From Pomphorhynchus laevis (taxonomy: Eukaryota > Acanthocephala > Palaeacanthocephala > Echinorhynchida > Pomphorhynchidae), in assembly GCA_012934845.2 (NCBI GenBank), contig WNNJ02001820.1, positions 186,001 to 250,000 on the forward strand: a DNA stretch of 64,000 nucleotides, given 5' to 3'. A program made the position numbers and the translations under genes. The first letter of the stretch is position 1, and every line of letters starts with the position of its first letter. Positions 9,748-21,272 of this stretch are shown piece after piece. The notes beneath the pieces were generated by a model. The model saw only the letters and a program-made list of their open reading frames with translations, ran no database searches and was not told the DNA's origin.

Positions 9748-12268
9748 TTCTAACTCTATTTTTTCAGAAATAAGAAAAATAGAGTAAAAATATTAAAAAT
9801 ATTAAAAAAGATATGCTAATAAATGAACAATTAGAAATATTAAAACAACTTTTAAGAGATAATAAGCTGAAAGATCTTTATGTAAATATAGGAAGTTTTC
9901 TAAAGATATCATATCTTCAATAAATCAAAAATTAATTAACGACTATGATAGGCTAAGTTGTATAATAGACATTTATTGTAATACAAAATACTATAATCGT
10001 ACAATACATTCTAATAATAACAATAGAAAATATACATAAACCATAAACTTCATTAATAAATGTATAGATAGCATAAATATAGCCGGACTTTTAAATAATT
10101 CTAAAAGTAAAGAAATAATAGGGTCAGATTTAAGTAAATATATTCCTAAAATAAGGTATAAACTCCTACCACCATTAGGACGAAAAATTTGTAATTATAA
10201 TAAAGAATTAAAATCAATATGTAACGATAATATTAGAAACATAATGGAAACAGAATGCAATTGTAAAAGTCTTAGTTTTGATAAAATAAATGAACATATA
10301 TGTACCCATAATCTAGAATTAATTGAAAATTGTGAATTAAGAAAGCTGCTATCGAAAGGGTATAAATATAGATTAAATAACAACAACGACAAAAATAAAA
10401 TTTACAATTCGTTATATAATAACTTAAATGATTACTTTAGTAAGCTGATTAATAGTGAAAGCTCGAATATATCTAAGATAAAAATTTGGAAAGATTATAT
10501 ATTTGATAAAATTAAAAATAAAATGAAAATAACAAACAATTATAAAAGGAAAGATAAAATTAATAAAGATATGTATAAAGAACTTACTAAATTAAAGGAT
10601 AACTATATAATAACAACTATTGATAAAGCTAGTAATAACTTTGTCTTCATATGCAAAAAGCTTTATTATGATATACTAATGAAAGAGGTTAATTCTAATG
10701 ATTTAAATGTAAATCCAACATATGAACGTAGTGAGTTGAGTTTTGAAACAATTATTACAAGTCACTGTTCTATAATGGATAAAAAGGGTATAAAGGTTGA
10801 ATCAGATAATAAAACTATACCTATATTATATTGGAATCCAAAATTACATAAAAATCCAATAAAACCTAGGTTCATATGTAGTGCGTTTAAATGTACATTA
10901 AAACCACTTTCTGTCTATATGAATAAAATACTTAAAGTAATTAAAGCACATTTTAAAAAATATTGCAAGGTAATCGAAATTAATACTGGTATAAAACATT
11001 ATTTCAGTATTAATTCTACAAAAGAATTTTTAGAACAGACGAAATGAATAAATTTTCAAAATATAAATACATACGATTTTAGTACTCTTTATACAAATCT
11101 AGATTTAGTAGATATTAAAGAAGCGTTAGTAAAATTAATTAATCTTATATTCGGAAAAAGATATACATATATATGTTATAATAATTATAACGCCTATCTA
11201 ACAAAAATTAAACCATTAAGTAAATATAAATATATGGATAAAATTGAATTAATAGAATCCTTAAATATTTTGATAAATCAAAATTATTTAAAAGTAGGGA
11301 CATCTATATTTAGACAAATAAAAGGTGTTCCAATGGGTGGTAATAGTAGCCCAATTATAGCTGACTTGTTTTTAAGCTTTATAGAATATGAATTTGTTCA
11401 TAACTGTGTAAAAACTAAATCTAAACTATGTAAATATATGAAATATATGTTTCGATATATTGATGATATATGTGTATTTAATTCTGATAATTTTTATTCA
11501 ATTAGTGAACAAATTTATCCAGAAAGCCTTATTCTTAACAAAACCAATATTGATGATAAAGAAGGTGTATATCTAGATATAAACATTAAATTAACATTAA
11601 CTAAAACTACAATTAATTTATATCGTAAAGATGACATATTTAAATTTATAAGAAACATATTTTTGCATGACATTCATGCATATCATATAATGTACAATAT
11701 AATACATTAAATAATGAAATTTTAATAATTGCAACAACATGTAATAATATTGGCTTACTTCAAAATCATTTAAATAATTTAATAGATACATATTTTAAAC
11801 TAGATTACTATAAAAATAATATCAAGCACAAAATAGTAAAATATATAAATCAACACAATAATCTAAAGAATAAATTTAAACTCTTAAGTGGCAAATTTTT
11901 ATATGGATAATAAATAATATACTGTGTTAGAATAGGATACTAAATAGTTTTATCAGAGGAAATACATCATTAGCATGTATTTGGTTCCGCTGCTATGTTG
12001 GGTAGAGGAGTTAGAGGCCGAAACCTGATAGCATAGCGGTTCCTCCTGATGACCTCTAATTCTTATTCTGATACAACGTCTGTTATTTATTAGTCAATTC
12101 ATACAAATTGATTTTTATTTTTAATTTCAGTTTATAATTCATCTTGATATAAATTATATAAAATCTTATAACAAATATTTATTATTAATTAACTTTAAAT
12201 AATTTAACTATTTAAGTTTTATTTTGCATTATTTTTAATTTGCAATATAAAATACGTAGACTCAGTTA
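9748..12268 (+). mobile_element. Penelope-like retroelement, copy 1, inserted in the LINE
   Basis: This very AT-rich element has one long reverse-transcriptase gene and a ~370-bp 3' tail. The tail is almost the same as that of copy 2 at 14338-14702, and both end near GACTCAGTTAGC. The element interrupts the LINE at 8325-15705 between YxxLR-linker and downstream sequence. The family call follows from RT motifs of the Penelope-like type (VPMGGNSSP, FRYIDD). A GIY-YIG endonuclease was not seen, so the subgroup is open. Confidence 0.65.
10048..11907 (+). pseudogene. Penelope-like reverse transcriptase gene (interrupted)
   Basis: The protein starts in an eroded stretch (IPKIRYKLLPPLGRKICNYN before 10200). 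It continues at 10244-11047 with ECNCKSLSFDKINEHICTHN, which resembles the CxC...H block often seen ahead of this RT type, and ELRKLLSKGYKYRLN. Next come TTIDKASNNFVFICKK and YWNPKLHKNPIKPRFICSA. The next frame carries YDFSTLYTNL (about 11070), FRQIKGVPMGGNSSPIIADL and the catalytic FRYIDDI (11234-11710), and a C-terminal tail reaches 11907. The gene is broken into at least three frames. The same blocks in copy 2 are better preserved, which supports the reading. Confidence 0.7.
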
Positions 12269-13650
12269 GCTTATTTAATCTGTTTGTGTCATCAGACTCA
12301 AGGAACAAACTCGTGACTACCAAATCCGACTTCATGCGAACCAGATCAATTTTGTCAAGTGCGAGATATCCCGCATGCTGAAAGTTAAAATAATCGATCC
12401 AAATACGTCTGCATGGCACGCTCAGATACTTATTGTGAATAATTCCAGCGGTAAACAGAGGATGATGATAGACTATTCAAGAACTGCCAATCCATATGTC
12501 TAACAAGACGCGTACCCTCTTCCTCGAATAGACGCTTTAATCGAAAAAGTGTCGGCATTCGGTTTCTTAACGAAGTTTGGCCTCAAGTCAGCATACCATC
12601 AAGTACCTCTGCAGCAAGAAGTGCGACACTTTTCATATTTCGAAGCGCTTGGACGTTTGCATCATTTTATCCGTTTATCGTTAGGTCTTACAAATGTGCC
12701 ATTTGCTTTTAAAAGTATAATTGATGATATTATAGATATCATTAATATATTATATTATCATTTTATCCGTTTATCGTTAGGTCTTACAAATGTGCCATTT
12801 GCTTTTAAAAGTATAATTGATGATATTATAGACCGTGAGTCGTTACAAGGAACCTACGCTTACCTTGACGACACCCTAGTGTGTGGATCATCACTAGAAG
12901 AGCACCACAGAAACCTACATGGGTTTATGGTTTCGACATCCAAGTATGGTATCACCCTAAATCGAGAAAAATCGGTCAATTGCGTTCAAAAATTTCATGA
13001 CAGGATATTTGATCGAAAAGGGACAAATGCTATCGGATCCTGACAGAATCAAGGCTCTAACAGATTTAAAACAACCACAGAATGAAAATGAGCTGAAAAG
13101 TATCATGAGATGTTTGCTCACTATTTGAAATGTGTCATGAATTTCTATCACCAGATTCATCCGCTTCTATACGTGCAGAATTTTCCAATACGCAATAAAG
13201 CTGTCCGCTATTTTGAGCTACTTAAGAAGGAAATAGAAGATTCTGTGTTGGTTGCGATAGACTAAACCAACATCCTCACTCTCAAAACCGGCACATCCAA
13301 TTATACAATAGGAGCTGTCCTGTCGCCGAATGCCCGTCCAGTTGCGTTTATTCGCAGGCGTTCAAAGAAAGCATGATAACATATTTCGCTGTAGAGGAAG
13401 AAGCTATCGCGATTGTTGAAGCATGTAGAGTCTGGAAGCACTATCTACCCAGTAGGAAAGTCAGGCTACTCATGGACCAGAAAAGCGTAGCGTGTATATT
13501 CAATGAAGAACATCGCAGTCGCATTAAGAACGACAAGATAATTCGCTGGCGAATCGAACTATCGCCTTTCCATTACGAACTTATCTACCGGCCAGGAAGA
13601 TACAACGGCTTAGCTGACTTCTTTTTAAAATTGAGCACGACTGAAGCTCG
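12269..13650 (+). mobile_element. Ty3/gypsy pol fragment between two Penelope-like copies (fossil)
   Basis: This is a broken piece of a Ty3/gypsy LTR retrotransposon. It has the reverse transcriptase region (LKSAYHQVPL, then TYAYLDDTLVCGS) and an RNase H region (EEEAIAIVEACRVWKHYL, ending RPGRYNGLADF). Gag, protease, integrase and LTRs are not seen. The piece lies exactly between the 3' end of Penelope-like copy 1 and the start of copy 2. It is an old relic with several breaks, probably carried or trapped at the junction of the two copies. Confidence 0.75.
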
Positions 13651-14702
13651 ATGGATAAAATTGAATTAATAGAATCCTTAAATATTTTGATAAATCAAAA
13701 TTATTTAAAAGTAGAGACATCTATATTTAGACAAGTAAAAGGTGTTCCAATGGGTGGTAATAGTAGCCCAATTATAGCTGACTTGTTTTTAAGCTTTATA
13801 GAATATGAATTTGTTCAGAACTGTGTAAAAATTAAATCTAAACTATATAAATATATGAAATATATGTTTCGATATATTGATGATATATGTGTATTTAATT
13901 CTGATAATTTTTATTCAATTAGTGAACAAATTTATCCAGAAAGCCTTATTCTTAACAAAACCAATATTGATGATAAAGAAGGTGTATATCTAGATATAAA
14001 CATTAAATTAACATTAACTAAAACTACAATTAATTTATATCGTAAAGATGACATATTTAAATTTATAAGAAACATATGTTTGCATGAGTATTCATGCATA
14101 CCATATAATATAAAATATAATACATTAAATAATGAAATTTTAAGAATTGCAACAATATGTAATGATATTGACTTTCTTCAAAATCATTTAAATAATTTAA
14201 TAGATACATATTTTAAACTAGGTTACTATAAAAATAACATCAAGCAGAAAATAGTAAAATATATAAATCAACACAATAATATAAAGAATAAATTTAAACT
14301 CTTAAGTGACAAATTTTTATGGATGGATAATAAATAATATACTTTGCATTAGAATAAGATACTAGATAGTTTTATCAGAGGAAATACATCATTAGCATGT
14401 ATTTGGCCCCGCTGCTATGTTGGGTAGAGGAGTTAGGGGCCGAAACCTGATAGTATAGCAGTTCCTCCTGATGACCTCTAATTCTTATTCTGATACAACG
14501 TCTGTTATTTATTAGTCAATTCATACAAATTGATTTTTATTTTTAATTTCAGTTTATAATTCATCTTGATATAAATTATATAAAATCTTATAACAATTAT
14601 TTATTATTAATTAACTTTAAATAATTTAACTATTTAAGTTTTATTTTGCATAATTTTTAATTTGCAATATAAAATACGTAGACTCAGTTAGCTTATTAAA
14701 TT
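13651..14702 (+). mobile_element. Penelope-like retroelement, copy 2 (5'-truncated)
   Basis: This copy begins abruptly at the codon MDKIELIESLNI, in the middle of the RT gene. It runs through an intact 228-codon frame (13651-14337) with FRQVKGVPMGGNSSPI, FRYIDDI and the conserved C-terminal tail ending FLWMDNK. The same 3' non-coding tail as copy 1 follows. It is close to copy 1 by eye, with scattered substitutions. Penelope-like elements are known for tandem, partly truncated copies, and that pattern fits, except that a gypsy fragment separates the two. Confidence 0.75.
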
Positions 14703-14705
14703 TGT

Positions 14706-15705
14706 TGTAAACAACAGTGCTTTTGTCACACAATTAGCTTAATTCAAACGCCAGCTGATACTTTAACTGAACCGTATTTTATCGCCCAACATTTAGCTGA
14801 TAGCTGCTCAGTGTAAGCTTCGATTACTGACAAACAGCGTGACTTTGGTTGGAAGTATGTTTCGTTTTCACATCGTTGTCCAATCAGAGTTGATGAGGTG
14901 TAGAATGAGATTATGAAGCTTGATCCGTTTGCATCTCCAGGTTAAGACAATATTGCCCGTTCCTCGTCAAAACCTTAGCAAACGCACTGAGTAGGTCGCC
15001 CGTCTGAAACTCTTAGGTACTATATTGGAGACATTGTCTTAAAAGAAGTATCTCAACATAAAGATTTAGATATTATTATTCATTGATCCTTGAAAAAAAA
15101 TTTGAACACTGACTTCACTCTTGGTAAAGCTACTCGGGCATTATATTGCATAAAAAGCGCATTCTTCAGGTTAATCTGTCAAATGTTCAAGATATTATTC
15201 ACTTTCCTTGTCTATTTTTTGGCTGAGTTCGTGGCGCTGTGTTGGTTTAGGTGGTAGTGATATCATGCACGTCTTAGTCGTATTGGAATGTTGTCTGGAT
15301 GTGAGAGGTTCATAGCTTTGAAAATTCGTTGTCTATGGCATATGCCGAATGGTCCGGTGAGTTATCCTACTAATGTAATCATTAGTCGGATAGGTAAGTT
15401 ACGGGGACATAGTAGTATTGTATAAATCTCAATTTGGTAGATTACCAAAAATATTTAGACTGTCAAGGATGGAAATTAACAAGTGGAATTCGTTGCCTGA
15501 GGATGTCGTTGCTGCATCCAGCTTGATCATGTTTAAATCACGATGATGCAAATGAATACGTGAACAATTTAGCATGTCTGCTAAACTAGCCTACTTAGCT
15601 ACGATATTCACCGCTCCGTTGATTGACTATTTCTTTTTTGTTTTCTTTGTTAGGACTCTGCTTGAATAGCCTTTTGGCTTTGCATGTATTTGAATAAATA
15701 AATTT
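14706..15705 (+). mobile_element. CR1/Jockey-type LINE, copy 1: 3' part, resumed after the insertion
   Basis: From 14706 the sequence again matches the inverted partner (34485-34700), continuing where it stopped at 9747. It then runs through an eroded RT C-terminal region to KWNSLPEDVVAASSLIMFK near 15480-15540, the usual C-terminal signature of CR1-like ORF2 proteins. The tail ends around 15700 at an AATAAATAAATTT stretch. Several frame changes and stops are visible, so this is an inactive copy. Confidence 0.65.
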
Positions 15706-17429
15706 AGAAATTATTTTTGACGAAAATTATTTTTTAAAATCACTTTGTTGCATTTAACAGACAAAAGTAGGAATTAAGTCGCACGTAATCAAGTTATCTA
15801 CATTAGCAATCGGATCATAAAAGCAATTAAAAGGTACGGGCATAATGATTAAAAACTAACTGACTAAAACTATTGCTAAGTAATTGTTTGGGAACTTTTA
15901 TTTTTGGTAATTACTTTGCTTGCAAATCTTAAAACACTCACATAGCTTAGTTTATCAACAATTTCTTAATTATTATTACAATGCAGAGTTAAACCCAAAG
16001 GGTTATTTACTCGATCACAAATCATTGATAAAGTCAATAAAATAAAATTAAATTAAAAGTAAGGTGATACTCGAATACACGGGCTGCTACAATTATTAAG
16101 AACATCCCTTCGAAAACTAGCCACGGGCAGTGCAACCATATCGAAAACATTTTAATATACGAAAACATTATTAAAAACGTATAAGCGTTTTTAGATGAGA
16201 TATTGTCTCTTAATTACTGGAAATACTCGCAGCATATATCAATACTAATCATATATTTCCATGATCAATTTTCATATAAAGCATAACATTTTATATCCTA
16301 GTAATGAAAAGAAATATTGAATTATTAAATATTGAAAGTCTTTAATCTCCAACTAAATAAAAACGCTATCCTCTCTAACAAATATAATAAATCCAAATAC
16401 CCAGAGCGGATTAAAAGTCCCAATACATGGATAAAATAAAAGGATAGAATGTGGGATATTTAATGTCAACAATGTAATACAAGGGAAACTCCTTTCTAAG
16501 TACGCTAAAATATGAGACTAAAAATGCCAACCAATTCAAATAAATTCTATGCCAAGAGTATATCAGATCTCAAAAGAGATCCTTGCTTTACTCTGCAAAG
16601 ACAACATTACAATGAATGTTCGATCAAAACACGAGATGTATATGAAAATTATTTGAAATCGTAGTTTTGAATATATTGCTAAATAATAAAAATTTGTTGA
16701 ACATTTTGATATTTATTTAAATTTTTACATTGATCAGGTATAGTTGAACGACAAGCACAATTCTATTTCGCTAGTAGTTACTAGCGAAATATAAAAGTGA
16801 TTTTTCTTGTGGTTCAACTATACCTGATAGTTTCTGGATATTTAAAAATTAGTTTAATCACAAAAAGCTAACTACAATTGATTATAATTTCCCAAATATA
16901 ATGACGATTCTACTATTTGACAACTTTAAAATTACTAAAAATTTAATACAACTTAATGCTGAGATGAGTCCCTTATGGGTCAAACGCTGTGTATGAAATA
17001 GGCCACATGCAATATACAAAGGATGCACAAATTTCAAAGATTAATAATCGGTGTGTGTATAAGCTTTTTAGTTAGCAACTAACGCAATTTAATTACGGTG
17101 CAAATCAATACTCAACAATATTCCGTCTTGATCGAACCCAACTAGTTGATGGAAGCAATCGTTATAAATGATCCAATTCATCGTAAAATCAGTTTAATTT
17201 CGTTTAAATTTTAATACCCTAAAGACTATAGAGCGATCATGTCAACAGTTAATATATGACAAAGTGGTACAATTGGAGTAAATCGATTTTGTAGCATAAA
17301 TAAATAAAGACTTTGTTAAATAAACAATACAACCGATAAATAAATAAGAAAATCGTCTAGACAAAAAGATAGTCAGATTAGATTCAAAACAGTCAAAGAT
17401 GTTCAGATTTGATAGTCTTATGTCCTTTC
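15706..17429. other. Stretch without a recognised gene
   Basis: AT-rich DNA with no frame that looks coding on either strand. It contains the short hairpin repeat at 16734-16830. No other repeat was recognised. Confidence 0.5.
16734..16830. repeat. Short hairpin / MITE-like repeat
   Basis: The outer arms ATCAGGTATAGTTGAAC and GTTCAACTATACCTGAT are perfect inverted repeats of 17 bp. A second inner palindrome is built on ATTTCGCTAGTA. The motif CTAGCGAAATAT also occurs in a similar hairpin region near 62870, so the core is a dispersed family. No coding capacity. Folding as RNA or as a tiny foldback transposon are both possible. Confidence 0.5.
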
Positions 17430-20400
17430 CACTATGACCTTAGGTCCAGGGGGATCTGAGCCCCCAACCGACCCAACACGCCGCCCACCGATTGAACAAC
17501 CCGGGGGCTTTCACCCCCAGAGGAATCCAATCATGCGGACTATGCTGGGTAATCGAAAGACGAGGAGCTTAAGAAACCTTAGCCTTTGCTCTGGGGGACG
17601 TCTTTTTGAGAAGAAGACTAATTCTGAGATAGCCCAAGTGCCCCAAAGGCGCACCTGGGCTTTCCCTTTAAATGACATATGCTGAGCCCCTTTCAAGGCC
17701 CACCTAGCTTTTTTCAAAACACGCTTGAGTCTATCCAGGTCAGCTTTCACCGACCAGTTCACCGGAACAGTGAACCCCAGGTATTTTACTCGACTTGTGA
17801 AGGTTGGGAGTGGTTCATAGGCAAATATGGAAGAGAGCGAAGAGAGTGCTAATCTGTTAAGCTTTTGTTTTGTTGCAGGGGTGCCATGAAAGACTACCAC
17901 ATGCGACTTCGCGAAGTTTAGAACAAGATTGGACTTGGGCAACTGGTCTTTTAATCTTAAAAAGAAACGGCTGATGTCAGAGACTACGTCCTTGCACCTG
18001 TGTCCAGAGAACAGAACTGTGGTGTCATCAGCGTACACCACTAGACGTTGTTCACGTTTAAATATTTTGAATATACTTATGGAGGCAGCAAGATACAAGA
18101 TTGGAGAAAGTGGTGAACCTTGAGGCACGCCCGTAATAGGGTAGAAATGACGCGCATCAGGGTCGTCTTCATAATAAAATCGCTTGGTGTACAGCAGTAT
18201 CTCCACCCTGTTCACTATTCTCGCAGGCAACCCGAGGGACCTGAGAGAAGAGATCATAAAGGGAATGGAGATGCGGTCAAATGCATCAGAAAAGTCAAGG
18301 AAAACAGCCACTACAAGACGATGGCTATTATCCCGACAAAACTGCTCCACCTCACCAACTGCTGAATGGACCGAGCGACCTTTGACGAACCCATGAAAAC
18401 CAGGAGGGATCAAATTACGCCTAATCAAACGGTCCCGGATTTTACGCGCAAGCGCTTTTTCGTAAATTTACACGAAGGCATTCTGAATGGGATTGGTTGA
18501 GGTGATTGAGTGGCTCCATAGTTATGTATGGCTAGTGACTCCTCCAAAACCTTTAAAAGGCCTACATCCCCTATCCAACCCAATGCTCTATCCTTTCAAC
18601 AAACAAACTTCTCCTTCTTGAAAATCTTCCAAAGGAAGACTGATAAGGACTAAGGCGAGCAATACTCTTCCTATCCCTACTCAGCTGGAACCTGTATCTA
18701 GTGCTCGAGTATTCATTCGAGAGGGCGTGTCTGGCGGAAACAGAGAGATTAGGGTGGTTAAGCAATTTCGCTAGGACCTTGAGTTTCGTCGGAGTGGGAT
18801 TGTATATACGACCTTATAGGTAGTCGATAAAATCGTGGTAGCTTGCAAAATGAGGTAGGTATTAAATTCGGTCAGACTCTCATTTCCTATTCTGGGAAAG
18901 AGTTGGATAGCCGCTTGAAAGAAGGTATCCGCTTGTGAATTTCCCCTGGACGGATGACACATTGGCTAGACTGAGGCGTTTACCGTTCTTACTGAGTGAA
19001 ACTACTAAACAAGACATGGCTGGACATAAGTAGTTTTATAGGAGGGAGGACCTTAATGAACACTTAACTAAGGTCAAGAGTCCTTGGGATGAACAGGAGT
19101 GAGGTGGGGTTATGTACGGAGTATAGTGGGAACATATATGCTTTGGGATAAATCAAGTAATGTGTTGGGGGAGACGGATAGACTGTGTCTCCTGAAGGAC
19201 TATAACATATGCATCTCTACCAGATAGAAGTCTAAGGGCAGAAGCACCTCCCGAATTCCACTGAAGGATATTCAGTGAAAAAGGCTCACGAGTACTCTGC
19301 ATTGTGATGGATTAGTTGGATATGGGATTGCCTACCTAGAAGGAGCTTGGAACGGGAAGGTTCCACTTCCCGTCACTAGAACCATCCGGGGCAGGTACTT
19401 GCCCATGGGCAGCATCTTCATTTCCCCTTATTTTCTTACTCTTCAGGAGATTGCCGATCTTGATAGGGGGATGGGATGAGCCGAAACCCCCTCTTTTTGG
19501 ATGATGGAATTGCTATTGATGATGGAATAGTAGACTCAGCCAAGATAGTTTGTTTAGGAATTTCCGGAGCTGTAAACAATACAGAAAGTTGTTTAGCAAC
19601 AAGTCTTTCGATTGACTTTTGAATACTTTGTTTATTCGAATCAAGCAATCTGAGTATATTCATATTGGACATTCTAGAGGCGGAATTTGAGAAGCTGGGA
19701 GCCTCTTTAGTGGCTTGTGTTGGTGAGGAGAATTTAGATCTGTATTGTTTGAAAACAATGCATTTCCTGGACCAGGCGGGATGGTCACGTTCACAATTTG
19801 AGCACTTAGGGGTTGATTCACATTTCCCTCCAGCTGCATGCGGGCAATTCTATGAACTGCAAACATCACACGTCCGGATAGCACTGCAATTAGACACCCA
19901 ATGCCCCCACTTGTGGCAGGAGTTGCAGTGGGGGGAATGTGAGATCATCCTAGTCAAGTAGTTGGAATTTAAAGTTGTACCTCAGGAAGGGTTTGAACGA
20001 TGACTTAGCCAGAATCTCGGCAGTATCAATAAGGCCGGGCAAAACGCTAGATGCAGTGGAAGTCCACTCTTCCACATAACCTTCCTCAAATTCAAAATTT
20101 TTAGAGTATTTTTAGGGACTCAATATCTTTCTCCTCAAGATGAGGAGGCCGGTTTAATATCTTGACAGATGCCATTATAGGCTTGTGTTGAATGGAACCA
20201 AGTTTAGATAAATTAGCATTGAAAAAGATTCAAATTCTTTCATTAAATCAGGAGTAGCGAAGGAGATCTTGATTTCTGTTTCAAGATACTTCACTGTATT
20301 AAATAATATACGGCTATTATAGTTTTCAACAAAAAGTCTAAGAATGTATTAAACATGTTGTGTCTTTCAACAGGTCCGGAAAGTTTAATAATTAGTTAGT

Positions 20401-20590
20401 TCTTGAGTTTGGAGACCGGGGGAAGTATCCCCTAACCCGATAGATTATTAGAAGTTGAAACACTTACCTTAGAGTCGTTGTCAAAAGAAGAAATCGTAGA
20501 AATACCTGTAATTTACTGCATTTTAGTTTAAAAGTTGAACGCTTTTGATGCTTCGATAGTCACTTTACTCGACAAAAAGATTGATTTGTA
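17430..20590 (-). mobile_element. I/Jockey-like LINE, copy 2 (older, internally deleted)
   Basis: This copy is collinear with the LINE at 1-2950. It has ORF1 relics with Cys-rich knuckle remnants at about 19400-20580, endonuclease relics (CT-rich, 18900-19320), a linker, and a well-preserved reverse-transcriptase frame at 17511-18428. Compared with copy 1 it lacks about 280 bp around 18470-18490, and ORF1 is broken in many places. It supplies the RT C-terminal half that copy 1 loses at the window edge. Confidence 0.8.
17511..18428 (-). pseudogene. LINE reverse transcriptase segment (305 codons)
   Basis: This open frame covers the RT core. PPGFHGFVKGRSVHSAVGEV leads in, FLDFSDAFDRIS carries the first catalytic Asp, GVPQGSPLSPILY follows, and VVYADDTTV carries the YADD box. 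Then come LNFAKSHVVVF and VKYLGFTVPVNW, the thumb-side blocks. Upstream parts of ORF2 are out of frame or deleted, so the protein is not complete, but the RT core has all its catalytic residues. Confidence 0.8.
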
Positions 20591-21197
20591 TGTATATTAT
20601 TTCTCTCCTATAGGTAGTGACTTAACCTTCAAATTCCCTGCGCATAAATAAGATTTATAATGAAGTGATAAACCGAGTAATGATCTGGCGCGACTTATGA
20701 GATACACCAACAGCAACAAAGTAGTTGAGATTTTGATTTTCTTATACTGCTATGTAGCCCGCCGATAATCTAGTGAATCACGACATTTAAATTTGATACA
20801 GTATTTGCAAGATGTTATTTAAAGTTCTCTTTCAAATCATATAGCCTTTATTAAAAATGCTTGAACACAGAATACGGTTTTAATGGACCGTGTTCTCTTC
20901 ACTCGCTTATATGGAACGTGTTCTGCAAAGGCGATATCAGTTGTTGTAAATCATGCAGACAAGATTAAAAATTATCGCCAGCTCATTCCCCTGTGGAATG
21001 ATTTATGCTAGTAAATTAATATTGAAGGACGATTATTTTGCTAATAGAATTAAACCATCCTCTATGATTGATATTACAATTTATATTTAGAAATTGCAGC
21101 AACGCTCATCACATATGCAAGAGTTATTAAGTGGGACTTTTTATAAAGTCAAAGTCTAAAATACAAAAGACTTAATTATTCACATAAATTAAGACAT
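20591..21197. other. Stretch without a recognised gene
   Basis: This stretch lies between the LINE and the gypsy element. No convincing frame or repeat was seen. The last five bases (GACAT, 21193-21197) are the left copy of the gypsy target duplication. Confidence 0.5.
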
Positions 21198-21272
21198 TGT
21201 CGTATTGTGATAACTTATGATTGTGTATTTCAAGATAGTTAAGTCAAAGCAATCGACTTTCCTCTTACCACA
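21198..21272 (+). repeat. 5' LTR of the gypsy fossil
   Basis: Seventy-five bases, starting TGTCGTATTGTGA and ending CTCTTACCACA. Paired with 24906-24980 and preceded by GACAT. Confidence 0.8.

Noticed and set aside
12011-12059. A functional hammerhead ribozyme in the Penelope-like tail
   Set aside because: The core words are present but stem I and a proper cleavage triplet are not, so only a candidate motif is reported.
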